Notes: generated by a model from the letters alone, not told the origin. DNA of 44,340 nt from Thalassolituus marinus (GCF_020320395.1 NZ_JAEDAH010000024.1:1-44340); one strand, 5' to 3'. Positions 16,275 to 25,902 are shown, counted from the first letter of the stretch. Numbers and translations are program-made.

Positions 16275-16874
16275 ATGCTGACTAAAAAACGCATCCCTGC
16301 ACTGCTTATGATGGCTGCGGCTCTGACCGCCGCAGGTTGTTCGACAAAAGTGACTCGTGTCGATCCGGGCAAGGAAGTCGCACTCTCTGACCGCTGGAAC
16401 GCAAAGGACTCTGAGCTGGTAGCCAACGAAATGATTACCGATGCGCTGTCGTTCCCATGGGCACGCGAGTTCGAAATGAACAACAACCGTCGTCCGACCG
16501 TGATTATTTCCCGTATCAGCAACAAGTCCCATGAGCACATTGCGGTGGATACCTTTGTTAACGATATCAAGCGCGCCATTATCCGCTCCGGTAAGGCCAG
16601 CTTTGTAGCCGGTGGCGATGAGCGTGATGCCATTCGTGATGAGCGTCGTGATCAGGAACTGAATGCCAAAGACGCGAAGCAGATGGGTCAGGAAAAAGCC
16701 GCCGACTTCGCTTTGTCCGGTTCTATCAACTCGCTGGTGGATCAGGTGGGTAAAGAGCGCGTGACCTTCTATCAGGTGGACATGAAGCTGGTTGATATGG
16801 AATCCAACATTGAAGTGTGGAATGGCCAGAAGAAAATCCAGAAATTGCAGGAAAAATCTTCGTTCGGCTTTTAA
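16275..16874 (+). CDS. lpoB: LpoB-type penicillin-binding protein activator lipoprotein
   Basis: A 199-residue lipoprotein, lipobox T-A-A-G-C (Cys22). The mature domain matches the LpoB fold sequence (V-A-N-E-M-I-T-D-A-L, 'NRRPTVIISRISNKSHEHIA', F-V-N-D-I-K-R-A-I-I-R-S-G-K, F-A-L-S-G-S-I-N-S-L). LpoB reaches from the outer membrane through peptidoglycan to activate PBP1B in E. coli. In COG3014 clusters it may instead be a paralogue with another partner. The start at 16275 is preferred because AAGGA at 16262 is 8 nt upstream; the ATG at 16257 overlaps the previous stop. It is the middle gene of a three-lipoprotein operon. Confidence 0.88.
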   Translation: MLTKKRIPALLMMAAALTAAGCSTKVTRVDPGKEVALSDRWNAKDSELVANEMITDALSFPWAREFEMNNNRRPTVIISRISNKSHEHIAVDTFVNDIKRAIIRSGKASFVAGGDERDAIRDERRDQELNAKDAKQMGQEKAADFALSGSINSLVDQVGKERVTFYQVDMKLVDMESNIEVWNGQKKIQKLQEKSSFGF

Positions 16875-16883
16875 GGGGTCAGC

Positions 16884-17915
16884 GTGAAAAAACTACTGAT
16901 TGCGACACTGGTCGCCAGCACTGCGTTAGCTGGCTGTGCCACCACCGGTAGCAGCAATACTCCGGTGCAGACGGTTAAGCACAGTCAGCAACCGGATTGG
17001 GTTACGCAGCCGCCATTGAAAAAAGGCCTGGCTTACGGCGTTGGCTCAATGGAAATCTACGGTGATCAGGCCGCGGCGGTAAAACGCGCGGCTGAGTTGG
17101 CGCGGGTTGATCTGGTCAGCCAGCTGAAAGTCACGGTCAGTGGTGATTTCAGCAACGATACCACCGAGTTCAGTGGCAGCGGTCGCCAGACGGAAGTGGT
17201 GCGCACCGTGCGTAACTACGTGCGCAGTCAGGTGCCTGAAGCGGAGCTGGACGATGTGGTTACCGCCGATACTTATATCGACCAGACCTACGCCTATGTT
17301 CTGGCCGAGCTGGATCGGGTGCAGGCGGCAGCGCGTCTGCGCCGCGATATCGCTGCGACAGAACAGCAGATTGAAGACATCGCCGCACTCAGCCCGGAAG
17401 GCACGCGTCTGCAGCAATTGCAGCCGCTGTTACCGGCGCTGACGCTGTTTGCTCAGCGCGAACGTTTGTCTGAACGTCTGCAGCTGGTCAGCATGGATCG
17501 TCAGGCGGCGCCGTTAAGCGTCGAGCTGCGTCAGGTTCAGGATGATATCTATCGTCGAATCGATCAGTTGCAGGTACGCCTGACGGTGAATAATGACGGT
17601 GGTCGTGAGATTGAAGGTGGAGTACTGGAAGCTCTGACCGAGCAGGGATTACGCATCGGCGGCAGCGCCGATGCAGACCTGCAGTTTGATCTGGGTGCGA
17701 CGTTATCGGCCAAAGCACAGAGTGGTAACCACTACGTGTTTATCGACAGTCGTCTGACCATCCGTGATCAGTCCGGACGAATTCTCAGTTCATTCAGTAA
17801 GCAGGCGAAAGGCGTATCCGGTTTGCAGGATGTGGCACGCCAGAAAGCGGCGCGCCAGGTTGCTGCTCTGATGGCTGATGAGCTGGCAGCAACGCTGGTG
17901 GATAAGTTACGTTAA
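16884..17915 (+). CDS. LPP20-family lipoprotein
   Basis: A 343-residue lipoprotein, lipobox L-A-G-C (Cys18), starting at GTG with GGGG 5 nt upstream. The N-terminal half matches the LPP20 domain (W-V-T-Q-P-P, then 'LAYGVGSMEIYGDQAAAVKR', then A-R-V-D-L-V-S-Q-L-K-V-T-V-S-G). A helical stretch at about 145-215 may be a coiled coil, followed by a second small domain. It follows lpoB by 9 bp in one operon with COG3014. The function is unknown. Its own rho-independent terminator has been split by the mobile element just downstream. Confidence 0.85.
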   Translation: MKKLLIATLVASTALAGCATTGSSNTPVQTVKHSQQPDWVTQPPLKKGLAYGVGSMEIYGDQAAAVKRAAELARVDLVSQLKVTVSGDFSNDTTEFSGSGRQTEVVRTVRNYVRSQVPEAELDDVVTADTYIDQTYAYVLAELDRVQAAARLRRDIAATEQQIEDIAALSPEGTRLQQLQPLLPALTLFAQRERLSERLQLVSMDRQAAPLSVELRQVQDDIYRRIDQLQVRLTVNNDGGREIEGGVLEALTEQGLRIGGSADADLQFDLGATLSAKAQSGNHYVFIDSRLTIRDQSGRILSSFSKQAKGVSGLQDVARQKAARQVAALMADELAATLVDKLR

Positions 17916-17931
17916 CGCTGATTAGCAAACG

Positions 17932-18678
17932 AAAAAACGCCGGTCATACCGCACTACTGTCCCACAGTTTTAAATATATCGGTTTTCTATAAACGACTTT
18001 TAAATCTGCAATGCCTGCTGCCTCCCAGGGGAACTTACCGAGCGTCGGACCGCCCCTGGCCGGCAGGGCCGACCCCAGCTTTTCGCTCCTGGAGCGTTAC
18101 CCTCATTCTCTCGATTTTTCAGGCCACGCGCCCATGGACATCCCTGTCGCCGTCCGCTCGCCGGGCATCCTTGCCCGGCGGACCGGAAAAATCATCGTTC
18201 ATTTCGGCGCTCCAGAATGCGAAGGACTGGCTTCCTCTAAGCTGCTTTTTAGTACAACGCCTACTCTGAATTTCAGTCAGAGACATGAAGTTCAGATTCT
18301 GCGTGACGTTTGAAATAAGGCTGTGAGGTTAACTAACACAGCGCCTCTGGGCTCGCCGCAGAAAGCGTAGATATTTCCGACCTGCCCGAAGGGACTCGGG
18401 CAAGCGGCCCCGGCCATGGATGGCCGATGGGGCGCTAGGTCAGGAAATATCAAGGTTTCCAGGGTAAACGAGCCAGAACAGCGCGAAGCGGGCCGGTTTT
18501 TGCTCCTGCGAAACCTGCATTTCCGCCATCCATGGCGGTCAGGAGTCACGCCCGTCCGGCGAGAGGGGCGGTCCGACGTTTCGGAAGGCCCCTCTATGAG
18601 GACAAGGGGCCTGGAATATCTCACAAAAGTTCAAATACAAATTTGTGGGGCAGCAATGCGGTCATGCCGGCGTTTTTT
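17932..18678 (+). terminator. Rho-independent terminator of the lipoprotein operon, split into two arms by an insertion
   Basis: Left arm AAAAAACGCCGG is at 17932-17943 and right arm CCGGCGTTTTTT at 18667-18678; they are perfectly complementary over 12 bp but lie 723 bp apart. Joining the flanks of the element between them (collapsing one CAT copy) gives a perfect terminator with loop TCATG, placed 16 bp after the LPP20 stop. What remains beside the right T run is at best a 4-bp hairpin. Confidence 0.75.
17948..18662. mobile_element. MITE-like 715-bp palindrome-rich element with 20-bp terminal inverted repeats
   Basis: The left end ACCGCACTACTGTCCCACAG (17948-17967) and the inverted right end ACCGCATTGCTGCCCCACAA (18643-18662) match at 16 of 20 positions. 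CAT flanks both ends (17945-17947 and 18663-18665); because the ends share GGT with the flank, the duplication could also be read as GGTCAT. No transposase is encoded. Overlapping open frames on both strands (18011-18313 plus, 18292-18624 minus) look like by-products of high GC. Internal structure includes a 9-bp perfect hairpin at 18159-18180, a branched fold at 18370-18451 and a 15-bp exact inverted repeat at 18043-18057/18564-18578. This accounts for the whole 779-bp gap between genes. Family of the mobilising transposase unknown. Confidence 0.7.
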
Positions 18679-18694
18679 ATGCCTTACGACAGGC

Positions 18695-19336
18695 TCAGAT
18701 CAGGTTGCTGATCAGACCCATTTCGCCCGACATGGACGGCCATTTGCGCCAGATATGCACCAGATTACTGGTCTCCTGACGGTTCATAAACGCGCGGAAG
18801 CCTTCGCTGCGATACGCACGGGCGGGGCCAAAAACGCGCTGAATACCAATATCAACCAGCTGATCGAGATCGTTGGCAAACGGTTCGCCAATCAGGGTGT
18901 GAACAATGACATTGGACAGGGTCATATCCATCGGAATCATCGGTTGGCCAACACGGCTGATATAGGTTTCGTTCACTTCTTCCAGCAGTCGGTTCGCCAG
19001 ATACGCTTTATGCATCAGCGCGGCCAGGCCAGCTTCGGTCGTGATGGCTTCCGGTGGAGTGGTAAAGAAGTCGGCGGCAACAGTGACAACCGGTTGCACA
19101 TACTCAATCAGTCCGGCTTCCACAGCGGCGGACTCCAGATCTTCCAGCATCTGTGGTACGTCCTGAATGTAGCGAACGACAAACTCCAGCAGTTTCTCTC
19201 CGGCCTCTTCGCTCGGCAGATCAACAATGCGTGCGACCTGGTCGGCGCGGCTGCAAAGAGCCTGCTGTAACAGGTGGGTTGCATGTTCATCGGCGATGGC
19301 GTTGCGGATCTGGTGCTGAATTACTTCCATGGACAT
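18695..19336 (-). CDS. Conserved hypothetical protein, helical
   Basis: A 213-residue acidic, mostly helical cytoplasmic protein with no signal peptide or membrane segment. I do not recognise a family. Noticeable segments are 'EVIQHQIRNAIADEHATHLL', 'EKLLEFVVRYIQDVPQMLED', V-T-V-A-A-D-F-F-T-T-P-P-E and L-S-N-V-I-V-H-T-L-I-G. The start at 19336 is chosen because GAGG lies 6 nt upstream; an in-frame ATG two codons later is possible. It is monocistronic, facing the mobile element. About 210 bp of AT-rich DNA without recognisable content separate it from the MATE gene. Third-position GC preference is like that of the neighbours, supporting real coding. Confidence 0.75.
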   Translation of the reverse strand: MSMEVIQHQIRNAIADEHATHLLQQALCSRADQVARIVDLPSEEAGEKLLEFVVRYIQDVPQMLEDLESAAVEAGLIEYVQPVVTVAADFFTTPPEAITTEAGLAALMHKAYLANRLLEEVNETYISRVGQPMIPMDMTLSNVIVHTLIGEPFANDLDQLVDIGIQRVFGPARAYRSEGFRAFMNRQETSNLVHIWRKWPSMSGEMGLISNLI

Positions 19337-19547
19337 AGGTTGCCTCGTTTCCAATCTGCCTTGTTGGAGTTGCTATCTACGTTAAAAGTTCGTTTTTCTG
19401 ACGGCAACAACAATCTGTGGCACTACTCAGACGGAATCGGTCTGAAAATATGATCTAAAGAAATATCCTTTAAAATCAATAATTTAGACCGCTAATTTCT
19501 GTCGACATTGGAAAGTATAGTAAAGATTGACGCTCCCACCAGTCGAT

Positions 19548-20873
19548 TTACAAAAAATTTATCGGACGGCGAAAAAGTGTCAGAAAAGTGCCGCTCATAA
19601 ACAGAGCGCGGGCCAGCATGAAGGCATAAAAGCTCCACCACAGGCCGTCATTTCCCCACGCTCGGGTCAGCCACCAGAGTGGTAGAAACACCAGCAATCC
19701 CGCAGCCAGCATGGCATTGCGCATACTGGCAGTGGCCTGGGCACCGATGAAAATACCGTCCAGCCAGAAGCTTGCCATGCCAATCAATGGCAGCCAGAAC
19801 AGAAAGTGCTGGTACTGGCTCAGCGTCATCTGCAAATCCGGGTTGTCGGTTAACAAAGCCAGCAATTGCGGGCCAAGTATTTCGAACAGCAGGCACATAG
19901 CAAAAGCCATCAGCAGCATATCGACGCCGGTCAGGCGGATGGTCCGGCGCACGGCGTGGGCGTCGTGCCGCCCCAGTGCCTGCCCTGTCAGCGCCTCGGC
20001 CGCATGGGCAAAACCATCCAGAGCATTGGATATAAGCATCAGCAGGGTAATCAGCATGGCGTTAGCGGCGAGAATCAATTCACTCTGGCGTGCCCCCTGA
20101 GCGGTAAAGAAGGCAAACACCGCCAGCAGACACAGGGTACGAACAAACAGGTGACGGTTAATGCGCAGCATGGGTTGCAACAGGCTTAGGGCAGGACGTG
20201 GCCCCAGAGACAGCAAGCCGAGTTTGCGTGCAAAGCCGAGTGCCAGCAGCAGCCCGCTGTAGTCGGCCAGCATACTACCCAGTGCCACACCATCGCTGGT
20301 CATATTCAGCCCGAACACAAACAGGTAATCCAGCAGCGCATTGGCGACGTTCACCAGGGTCAGAATGATCAGCGGAATACGGGTATGACCCAGGCCGATA
20401 AACCAGCCGGTCAGGGCGTACTGCGCCAGCACGGCGGGCGCCGCACACAGACGAATGAGCAGGTATTCGCGTGCGCCTTCCTGCACCAGGGTGCTGCCGC
20501 CCATCAGCGGTAGCAGCCAGGGCAGCAGTAATGCGGCTGCCATTAACACCAGCAGCAATACCGGCAGACTGAGCCACAGCGCCTGCTGCAGTACTTCTAC
20601 CTGGCCCTGATTTCGACCCTGTGCATGGGCGGTGAGGGCGGTGGTGCCCATGCGCAGAAAACCGAAGCTCCAGAACAGCAGAGTAAACATCTGATTACCG
20701 ATGGCGACCGCGCCGAGGTAGGCTGCATCCGGCAGATGGCCGAGCACGGCGCTGTCGACCAGACCAAGCAAGGGTACCGTGATATTGCTCAGCATGACCG
20801 GCCAGGCCAGAGCCCAGATGCGACCTTGTGTCACAGTATGAGAAGCACTGTTTGTCGCCTGATGCTCGGGCAT
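19548..20873 (-). CDS. MATE-family efflux transporter, DinF-like
   Basis: A 441-residue, about 12-helix inner-membrane transporter. The N-terminal block 'NITVPLLGLVDSAVLGHLPD' followed by A-A-Y-L-G-A-V-A-I-G and 'LRMGTTALTAHAQGRN' is close to E. coli DinF, a MATE branch that uses Na+ or H+ gradients to export cationic or lipophilic compounds. I place the start at 20873 (M-P-E-H-Q-A-T-N), giving a family-sized protein; the longer open frame to 20969 would run through the start of the divergent SCO gene. The two divergent starts are only 40 bp apart. Confidence 0.92.
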   Translation of the reverse strand: MPEHQATNSASHTVTQGRIWALAWPVMLSNITVPLLGLVDSAVLGHLPDAAYLGAVAIGNQMFTLLFWSFGFLRMGTTALTAHAQGRNQGQVEVLQQALWLSLPVLLLVLMAAALLLPWLLPLMGGSTLVQEGAREYLLIRLCAAPAVLAQYALTGWFIGLGHTRIPLIILTLVNVANALLDYLFVFGLNMTSDGVALGSMLADYSGLLLALGFARKLGLLSLGPRPALSLLQPMLRINRHLFVRTLCLLAVFAFFTAQGARQSELILAANAMLITLLMLISNALDGFAHAAEALTGQALGRHDAHAVRRTIRLTGVDMLLMAFAMCLLFEILGPQLLALLTDNPDLQMTLSQYQHFLFWLPLIGMASFWLDGIFIGAQATASMRNAMLAAGLLVFLPLWWLTRAWGNDGLWWSFYAFMLARALFMSGTFLTLFRRPINFL

Positions 20874-20913
20874 GGCTGATATACTCCGCAAAAATCGGTT
20901 CAGATGGTCAGTT

Positions 20914-21525
20914 ATGAAAAAAGCGATTGTAGCGGGTTTGCTGATGCTGGGGGCGTTGCTGGCAGGCATCTATCAGGCAATGCCAACCAGCAGTGGCGCA
21001 GATGACGTCCTCGACCAGAAAGGTGTGGTGCTGTTTCCGCGGTCATTACCGGTGCGTGCGGCGGCATTCACTGACCAGCAAGGACAAGCGGTATCGCTGG
21101 CCAGCTTTCAGGGCAAGAATCTGCTGGTGTTCTTCGGCTACACCTTCTGCCCGGACATCTGCCCGACAACGCTTATGGATCTGAGTCGTACCTGGAAGCA
21201 GTTACCGGACGAGCTGAAGCAGCAGTGGCAGGTCATTCTGGTATCGGTTGACCCGGCCCGCGATACACCAGAATCACTGGCGCCATACATGGGTTACTTC
21301 AACAAGGCATTTGTTGCTTTCACTGGTAATGGCCAGAGTCTGAGCCAGCTGGCGGCGGATCTTAATGCCGTGTATCAGCGCGTGGATCGGGGTGATGCTG
21401 CTTACCTGATGGACCACAGCGCCAATCTGGCCGTGCTGGATAGTGCCGGGCATTACCGCGGCTATATCGCACCGCCGCACAACGCGGCACGCATGGTGCC
21501 GCTGCTGCAGGCACTGAGCCGCTGA
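20914..21525 (+). CDS. SCO1/SenC-family copper chaperone
   Basis: A 203-residue membrane-anchored thioredoxin-fold protein. An uncleaved N-terminal helix (about 4-22) precedes the domain with F-G-Y-T-F-C-P-D-I-C-P (Cys79 and Cys83, the CxxxC copper site) and the third ligand His168 in Y-L-M-D-H-S-A. SCO proteins deliver copper to the CuA site of cytochrome c oxidase or keep its thiols reduced. No oxidase genes are in the window. The start at 20914 is preferred because the hydrophobic anchor begins there; an upstream in-frame ATG at 20872 would overlap the MATE start. Confidence 0.93.
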   Translation: MKKAIVAGLLMLGALLAGIYQAMPTSSGADDVLDQKGVVLFPRSLPVRAAAFTDQQGQAVSLASFQGKNLLVFFGYTFCPDICPTTLMDLSRTWKQLPDELKQQWQVILVSVDPARDTPESLAPYMGYFNKAFVAFTGNGQSLSQLAADLNAVYQRVDRGDAAYLMDHSANLAVLDSAGHYRGYIAPPHNAARMVPLLQALSR

Positions 21526-21527
21526 GT

Positions 21528-21560
21528 CAGGTGGCTATGGCGCCACCTGTTTGGTTTTTT
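21528..21560 (+). terminator. Terminator of the SCO gene, embedded in the 3' end of the convergent protease gene
   Basis: CAGGTGGC (21528-21535) pairs with GCCACCTG (21542-21549), followed by TTTGGTTTTTT. The stem overlaps the stop codon and last codons (...Val-Ala-Pro-stop) of the minus-strand S8 protease gene, so the protease C-terminus is partly shaped by its neighbour's terminator. Confidence 0.75.
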
Positions 21561-24185
21561 CTTCGCTACCGTTCACGGCCGGTGTGATCCGCATTGCCTG
21601 AATACTGCTGCCGACAAAGCCGCTGTTAAGGCTGACCAGAAAGTCGATGCCGCTGCGGTTGTCCTGTTCGACGCTGATGGCCTGCATGGCGCCAGCGTTC
21701 GGGTAGGCACCACAGATTTCACCGGCTCCGCAAATATAGCCATCAACATCGATATCCGAGCCGGCCAGAACATGGTAGTTGCCGGGTTCGACGTTGCTGA
21801 AACGGTAGCTGCCATTGTCTCCTGCCTTAATACTGGCAACGATGCAGTCATCGGCGGTGCAATCGGCATTTTCCAGAATCACATACTGTACGGTCAGGTT
21901 GCTGGCACTGGTCACACCCTGCTGCAGCGATACATCAACCTGCACTTTGCTGCCAGCAGCATCCGTTACCGTGATACTGGCGCTGTAGAATCCATCACTG
22001 AGACCGTTGCGGTCGACGCTGGCCAGGTAGGTTCCCAGTCCGGCGCTGTCGACGGTCTGTGCTGTCACTGTCAGCCAGTCGGCATTATCGCTGACTGCGC
22101 TGATACTGGCAGTGCTGCCGCCGGCGTTGCTGATATCGAAGGTAAGGCTGTCTGAGGTAGCGCCAAAGTTAAGACTTAATGGAGAAGACTGCAGCAGGAC
22201 CGGTAACGCTGGCAGGGTGCCACCGTTTTCCAGCTTCAGTGCTTCGGTAACCGCCAGGTAGGCATCAATCTGGCCGTAGCCAAGCTGGTCATCACGGGTA
22301 CAGGTGCTGTTATTAACTTTACTGGTAATGGCACAGCTCTGGATCAGAGCCTGCAACTGATCATTGGACAGGCCTGAGTAAACCGACTTCATCAACGCAA
22401 TCACGCCGGCAATGTGCGGGCTGGCCATGGAGGTTCCCTGCATCTGGTAGGTGTAAGCGGGCTGGCGGGTTCCGAGGCTGTCGTCGACATAGGTGCTCAT
22501 AATGCCATCGGCGAGGCTGTCGTTATTGTCGTCGAGGCGCAGGCTGCCACCGGGTGCGGCAATATCAATTTTGCTGCCGTAGTTCGAGTAGTACGCCAGC
22601 TGGCCTTTCTGATCGGTAGCACTGACGGAAATAATACCCTGATATGACGCCGGGTAAGATGGCGAGCTGGTCGACTCGTTACCGGCAGCAGCGACGATAA
22701 TGACGCCTTCACTCATGACGGCGTTGTAGGCTTCCTGTTCGGCGGAAGACGATGAACTGCCGCCCAGACTGAGGTTGATGATGTCGGCTTTTTGCGCTGG
22801 CAATGTGCCAGAGTCGTTGCTCAGACGAGCGGCATAACGCACAGCCTGAATAATGTCGTACGTGGTTCCGCCATCCTGGCCCAGCACCCGTAGCGGCATA
22901 ATCTTCGCTGCACTGGCGATGCCTGCACCACCTTTACCATTATTGCTGGCGGCGGCAACCGTGCCTGCAACGTGGGTACCGTGCCAGCTGCTCTGGCCGG
23001 CAACGGTGCTGTCACCGGGGTCATCCGGGTTGCTGTCGATACCATTACCATCTCGCGCGGAGCTGCTGTCGGAAATAAAGTCGTAGCCACTCACCAGCTG
23101 GCTGCTGAGGTCTTCGTGGGTCAGAAATACACCGGTATCGGCTACAGCGACAATGACACCGCTGCCATCTGCAAGGTCCCAGGCTGATGGCAGCTCGATA
23201 TTGCGATAGTGCCACTGGTAGCTGTAGTAGGGGTCGGTTGGTGTGGCCAGTGGTTGGCGGATGTAGTTGGGTTCGGCATACAACACGCCTTTCTGCTGAC
23301 GCAGCGCTTTGATATCTTTCAGGGTCTGGCGCTGTTCCCATAAAGACTTGCTGAAGGTTTTCAGCGTCTGCGATGGTGCGCTGACAGACTGGCTGCTGAT
23401 GTTATTGCGCGCCAGAGTAACCAGTCGCGGCCGTTGCTTACCACCGTGACTGCTGGCAATGGATAAGCCGGCAGCCTTCATCTGCGCGCTGGCATTGTCA
23501 TCATTCTCGCTGCGCATAATGACCTGATTCGGCACGAAGGCATCCTGCACGCTGCTGGCACCGGTACTTTCCAGAATCTGCAGCACATACTTAGAGGCGC
23601 CCTCGTAAGCATTAACATTGATAATGTATTCGCCATCGGCGGGCACTGTGACGGTTTCGAACTGGCCGGCCGGGTAGTCGAGATAAGAGAAGTCAACCAG
23701 GTTTTCTTGAATAGCACCCGTTCCTGAGCTGTTGTCGTACAGGTAGAGATCCAGGTCGCCTCTGTACTCAAAGACGCCGTCACCTTCATAGTCGACCACT
23801 TGCAGCTGAATAGTCTGACCCGCCTGCAGGGTGGCAATAAAGTAGTCATCTTCATCAGGCGTGGTGGCAAAATTTTCCAGCTCGGCTGCGCCACTGATGC
23901 TGCCGCGGGTCGGACTATAGCTGGCAAACCCCTGCACGGTGGCGCGGTTGCTGATGGCCTGTGGTGCTTGCGGATCATCATTGCTGGAGAAGTCGGCGTA
24001 TACATCGTTGATGTCGGAGTCGGTGGTTATCCCGGTAGCTCCATACAGGGTGCCACTCAGGGTGTAGCCGGTGAGCAGTGTTTGCTCTTCTCCGATACCG
24101 CTGCTGCCACTGGTACAGGCGGTCAGAAGTGCTGGCATGGCCGCCAGCAGAATTGCATTGCGCAGACGTGAGGCTGAATGGTTCA
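21535..24185 (-). CDS. Subtilisin-like S8 serine protease lipoprotein
   Basis: An exported protease of 883 residues from the ATG at 24185 (887 from the in-frame ATG at 24198). Lipobox L-T-A-C gives Cys24. Order of parts: a linker; a pre-peptidase-like beta domain (about 80-210, 'DYFIATLQAGQTIQLQVVDY'); a propeptide-like region; the S8 catalytic domain with Asp350 (V-A-D-T-G), His402 (W-H-G-T-H-V-A-G) and Ser586 (G-T-S-M-A-S-P-H), all intact; and C-terminal beta-sandwich repeats. It is predicted to sit on the outer membrane or be surface exposed and to degrade external protein. It is convergent with the SCO gene with 9 bp between stops. Confidence 0.92.
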
Positions 24186-24367
24186 TCGGGTCATCCATTG
24201 GCGAGCTTTGTTGTCAGTGTAACGCCCAACGCAGAAATTTGGGTGACAAGGCTATGGAAAAAGGCTGGAAAACGTCGCTTTTCTGATCGCTTTCACGTTT
24301 GTGTCTGATTCCTGCAGTCGTGCTATTCCGCTAGGCTGGGGTGTTTATTCACAGCAAAGGATTGCTG

Positions 24368-25879
24368 ATGTCATTAGCCAGAGTCTACACCCGTGCCCAG
24401 CTGGGTATTGAGGCGCCATCGGTGATGGTCGAAGTACATCTGTCCGGCGGTTTACCATCCATGAGTCTGGTGGGAATGCCGGAAACTGCGGTGCGCGAAA
24501 GCAAGGACAGAGTGCGCAGCGCGCTGCTCAACAGTGGCTTTGAGTTCCCAGCCAAACGCATCACCATCAACCTTGCACCGGCCGATCTGCCTAAAGAGGG
24601 CGGTCGTTATGATTTGGCTATTGCCCTCGGTATTCTCGCTGCCTCCGGTCAGATACCAGCGACTGCGCTGGACGGTTGTGAGTTTGTTGGCGAGTTGACG
24701 CTGGCCGGTGCTTTACAACCGGTGCCGGGTGTTCTGCCCTGTGCCCTGCAATGTGCGCGGGCTCAGCGTTTGCTGGTGGTGCCCGGCGCGAATGCCGCAG
24801 AAGCGGCGTTATGTTCTCAGGTCGATTGTCGCGCAGCCTCGTCGTTATCTGAGGTCACTGCCTGGCTGCACGGCCAGCAATCGCTGCAGGCGGTTTCAGC
24901 GCCGGAACCCGATTGTCAGATCAGTTCTCTGGCCGCTGACCTGCGTGATGTGCGTGGTCAGCCACAGGCTCGCCGGGCGCTGGAAATTGCCGCCGCAGGT
25001 TCGCATAACCTGCTGTTTATCGGCCCGCCGGGTACGGGAAAAACCATGCTCGCCAGCCGCTTGCCAGGTATTCTGCCGCCGATGTCAGAGGATGAGGCTC
25101 TGGTGTCAGCATCGGTCAGTTCCATCAGTGGTGCGCGCGAGTGGCTGGCGCACTGGCGCCAGCGACCATTTCGTGCGCCTCATCATACCGCCTCCGGCGT
25201 GGCACTGGTGGGAGGCGGAACAACACCGCGACCGGGCGAGATTTCTCTGGCCCATGGTGGTGTGCTGTTTCTTGATGAATTGCCGGAGTTCAGCCGCAAG
25301 GTGCTGGATGTGCTGCGTGAGCCGCTGGAAAGTGGCCGCATCGTTATCAGTCGTGCCAGTCGTTCCATCACGTTTCCTGCTCGTTTTCAGCTTATCGCCG
25401 CCATGAACCCATGCCCCTGTGGTTACTTTGGTGACCCGTCCGGGCGCTGTCGCTGTAATCAGGAGCAGATCAGACGCTACCAGGGACAGACATCCGGACC
25501 TCTGCTGGATCGTATCGATCTGCATGTGGAAGTGCCGCCGATGCCACCGGCGCTGTTGCAGCAGGCACCCGCCGGTGAAAGCAGTGAGCTGGTGCAGCAG
25601 CGGGTAATGGCGGCACGGGAGCACCAGCTGCAGCGTCAGGGATGTGTGAATGCCGAGCTGGCAGGAGAGCAGCGCGATGCAGTGTGCGGGTTGCAGACAG
25701 ACGATCAGCAGTGGCTGCTGGCAGTGCTGGAAAAACTGCAGTTATCGGCGCGGGGGTATCACCGGGTGCTGAAAGTGGCGCGCACCATTGCGGATCTGCA
25801 GCAGCAGGACCGCATTGCCCGTCAGCATTTGATGGAGGCCTTGGGCTACCGTTCTCTGGATCGCTATCTGACCAACTGA
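24368..25879 (+). CDS. yifB: YifB-family magnesium-chelatase-like AAA+ ATPase (ComM-like)
   Basis: A 503-residue cytoplasmic protein, matching E. coli YifB in length. The N-terminal Lon-S16-like domain starts M-S-L-A-R-V-Y-T-R-A and contains 'VEVHLSGGLPSMSLVGMPE'. The AAA+ domain has Walker A G-P-P-G-T-G-K-T (about 219-226), Walker B G-V-L-F-L-D-E-L-P-E-F and the C-P-C-G-Y-F-G-D-P loop with further Cys residues. The Haemophilus/Vibrio homologue ComM is a branch-migration helicase acting in natural transformation. The start at 24368 fits family length and AAGG 7 nt upstream. Confidence 0.95.
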   Translation: MSLARVYTRAQLGIEAPSVMVEVHLSGGLPSMSLVGMPETAVRESKDRVRSALLNSGFEFPAKRITINLAPADLPKEGGRYDLAIALGILAASGQIPATALDGCEFVGELTLAGALQPVPGVLPCALQCARAQRLLVVPGANAAEAALCSQVDCRAASSLSEVTAWLHGQQSLQAVSAPEPDCQISSLAADLRDVRGQPQARRALEIAAAGSHNLLFIGPPGTGKTMLASRLPGILPPMSEDEALVSASVSSISGAREWLAHWRQRPFRAPHHTASGVALVGGGTTPRPGEISLAHGGVLFLDELPEFSRKVLDVLREPLESGRIVISRASRSITFPARFQLIAAMNPCPCGYFGDPSGRCRCNQEQIRRYQGQTSGPLLDRIDLHVEVPPMPPALLQQAPAGESSELVQQRVMAAREHQLQRQGCVNAELAGEQRDAVCGLQTDDQQWLLAVLEKLQLSARGYHRVLKVARTIADLQQQDRIARQHLMEALGYRSLDRYLTN

Positions 25880-25902
25880 GCCAGAATCCGCCACTGTCAA
25901 TT

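Noticed and set aside
18011-18624. Open frames on both strands of the 715-bp element as real genes
   Set aside because: They coincide with palindromes, overlap each other, lack ribosome-binding sites and lie inside a segment bounded by terminal inverted repeats.
20874-20969. Long N-terminal extension of the MATE transporter
   Set aside because: It would overlap the start and membrane anchor of the divergent SCO gene; family length fits the start at 20873.
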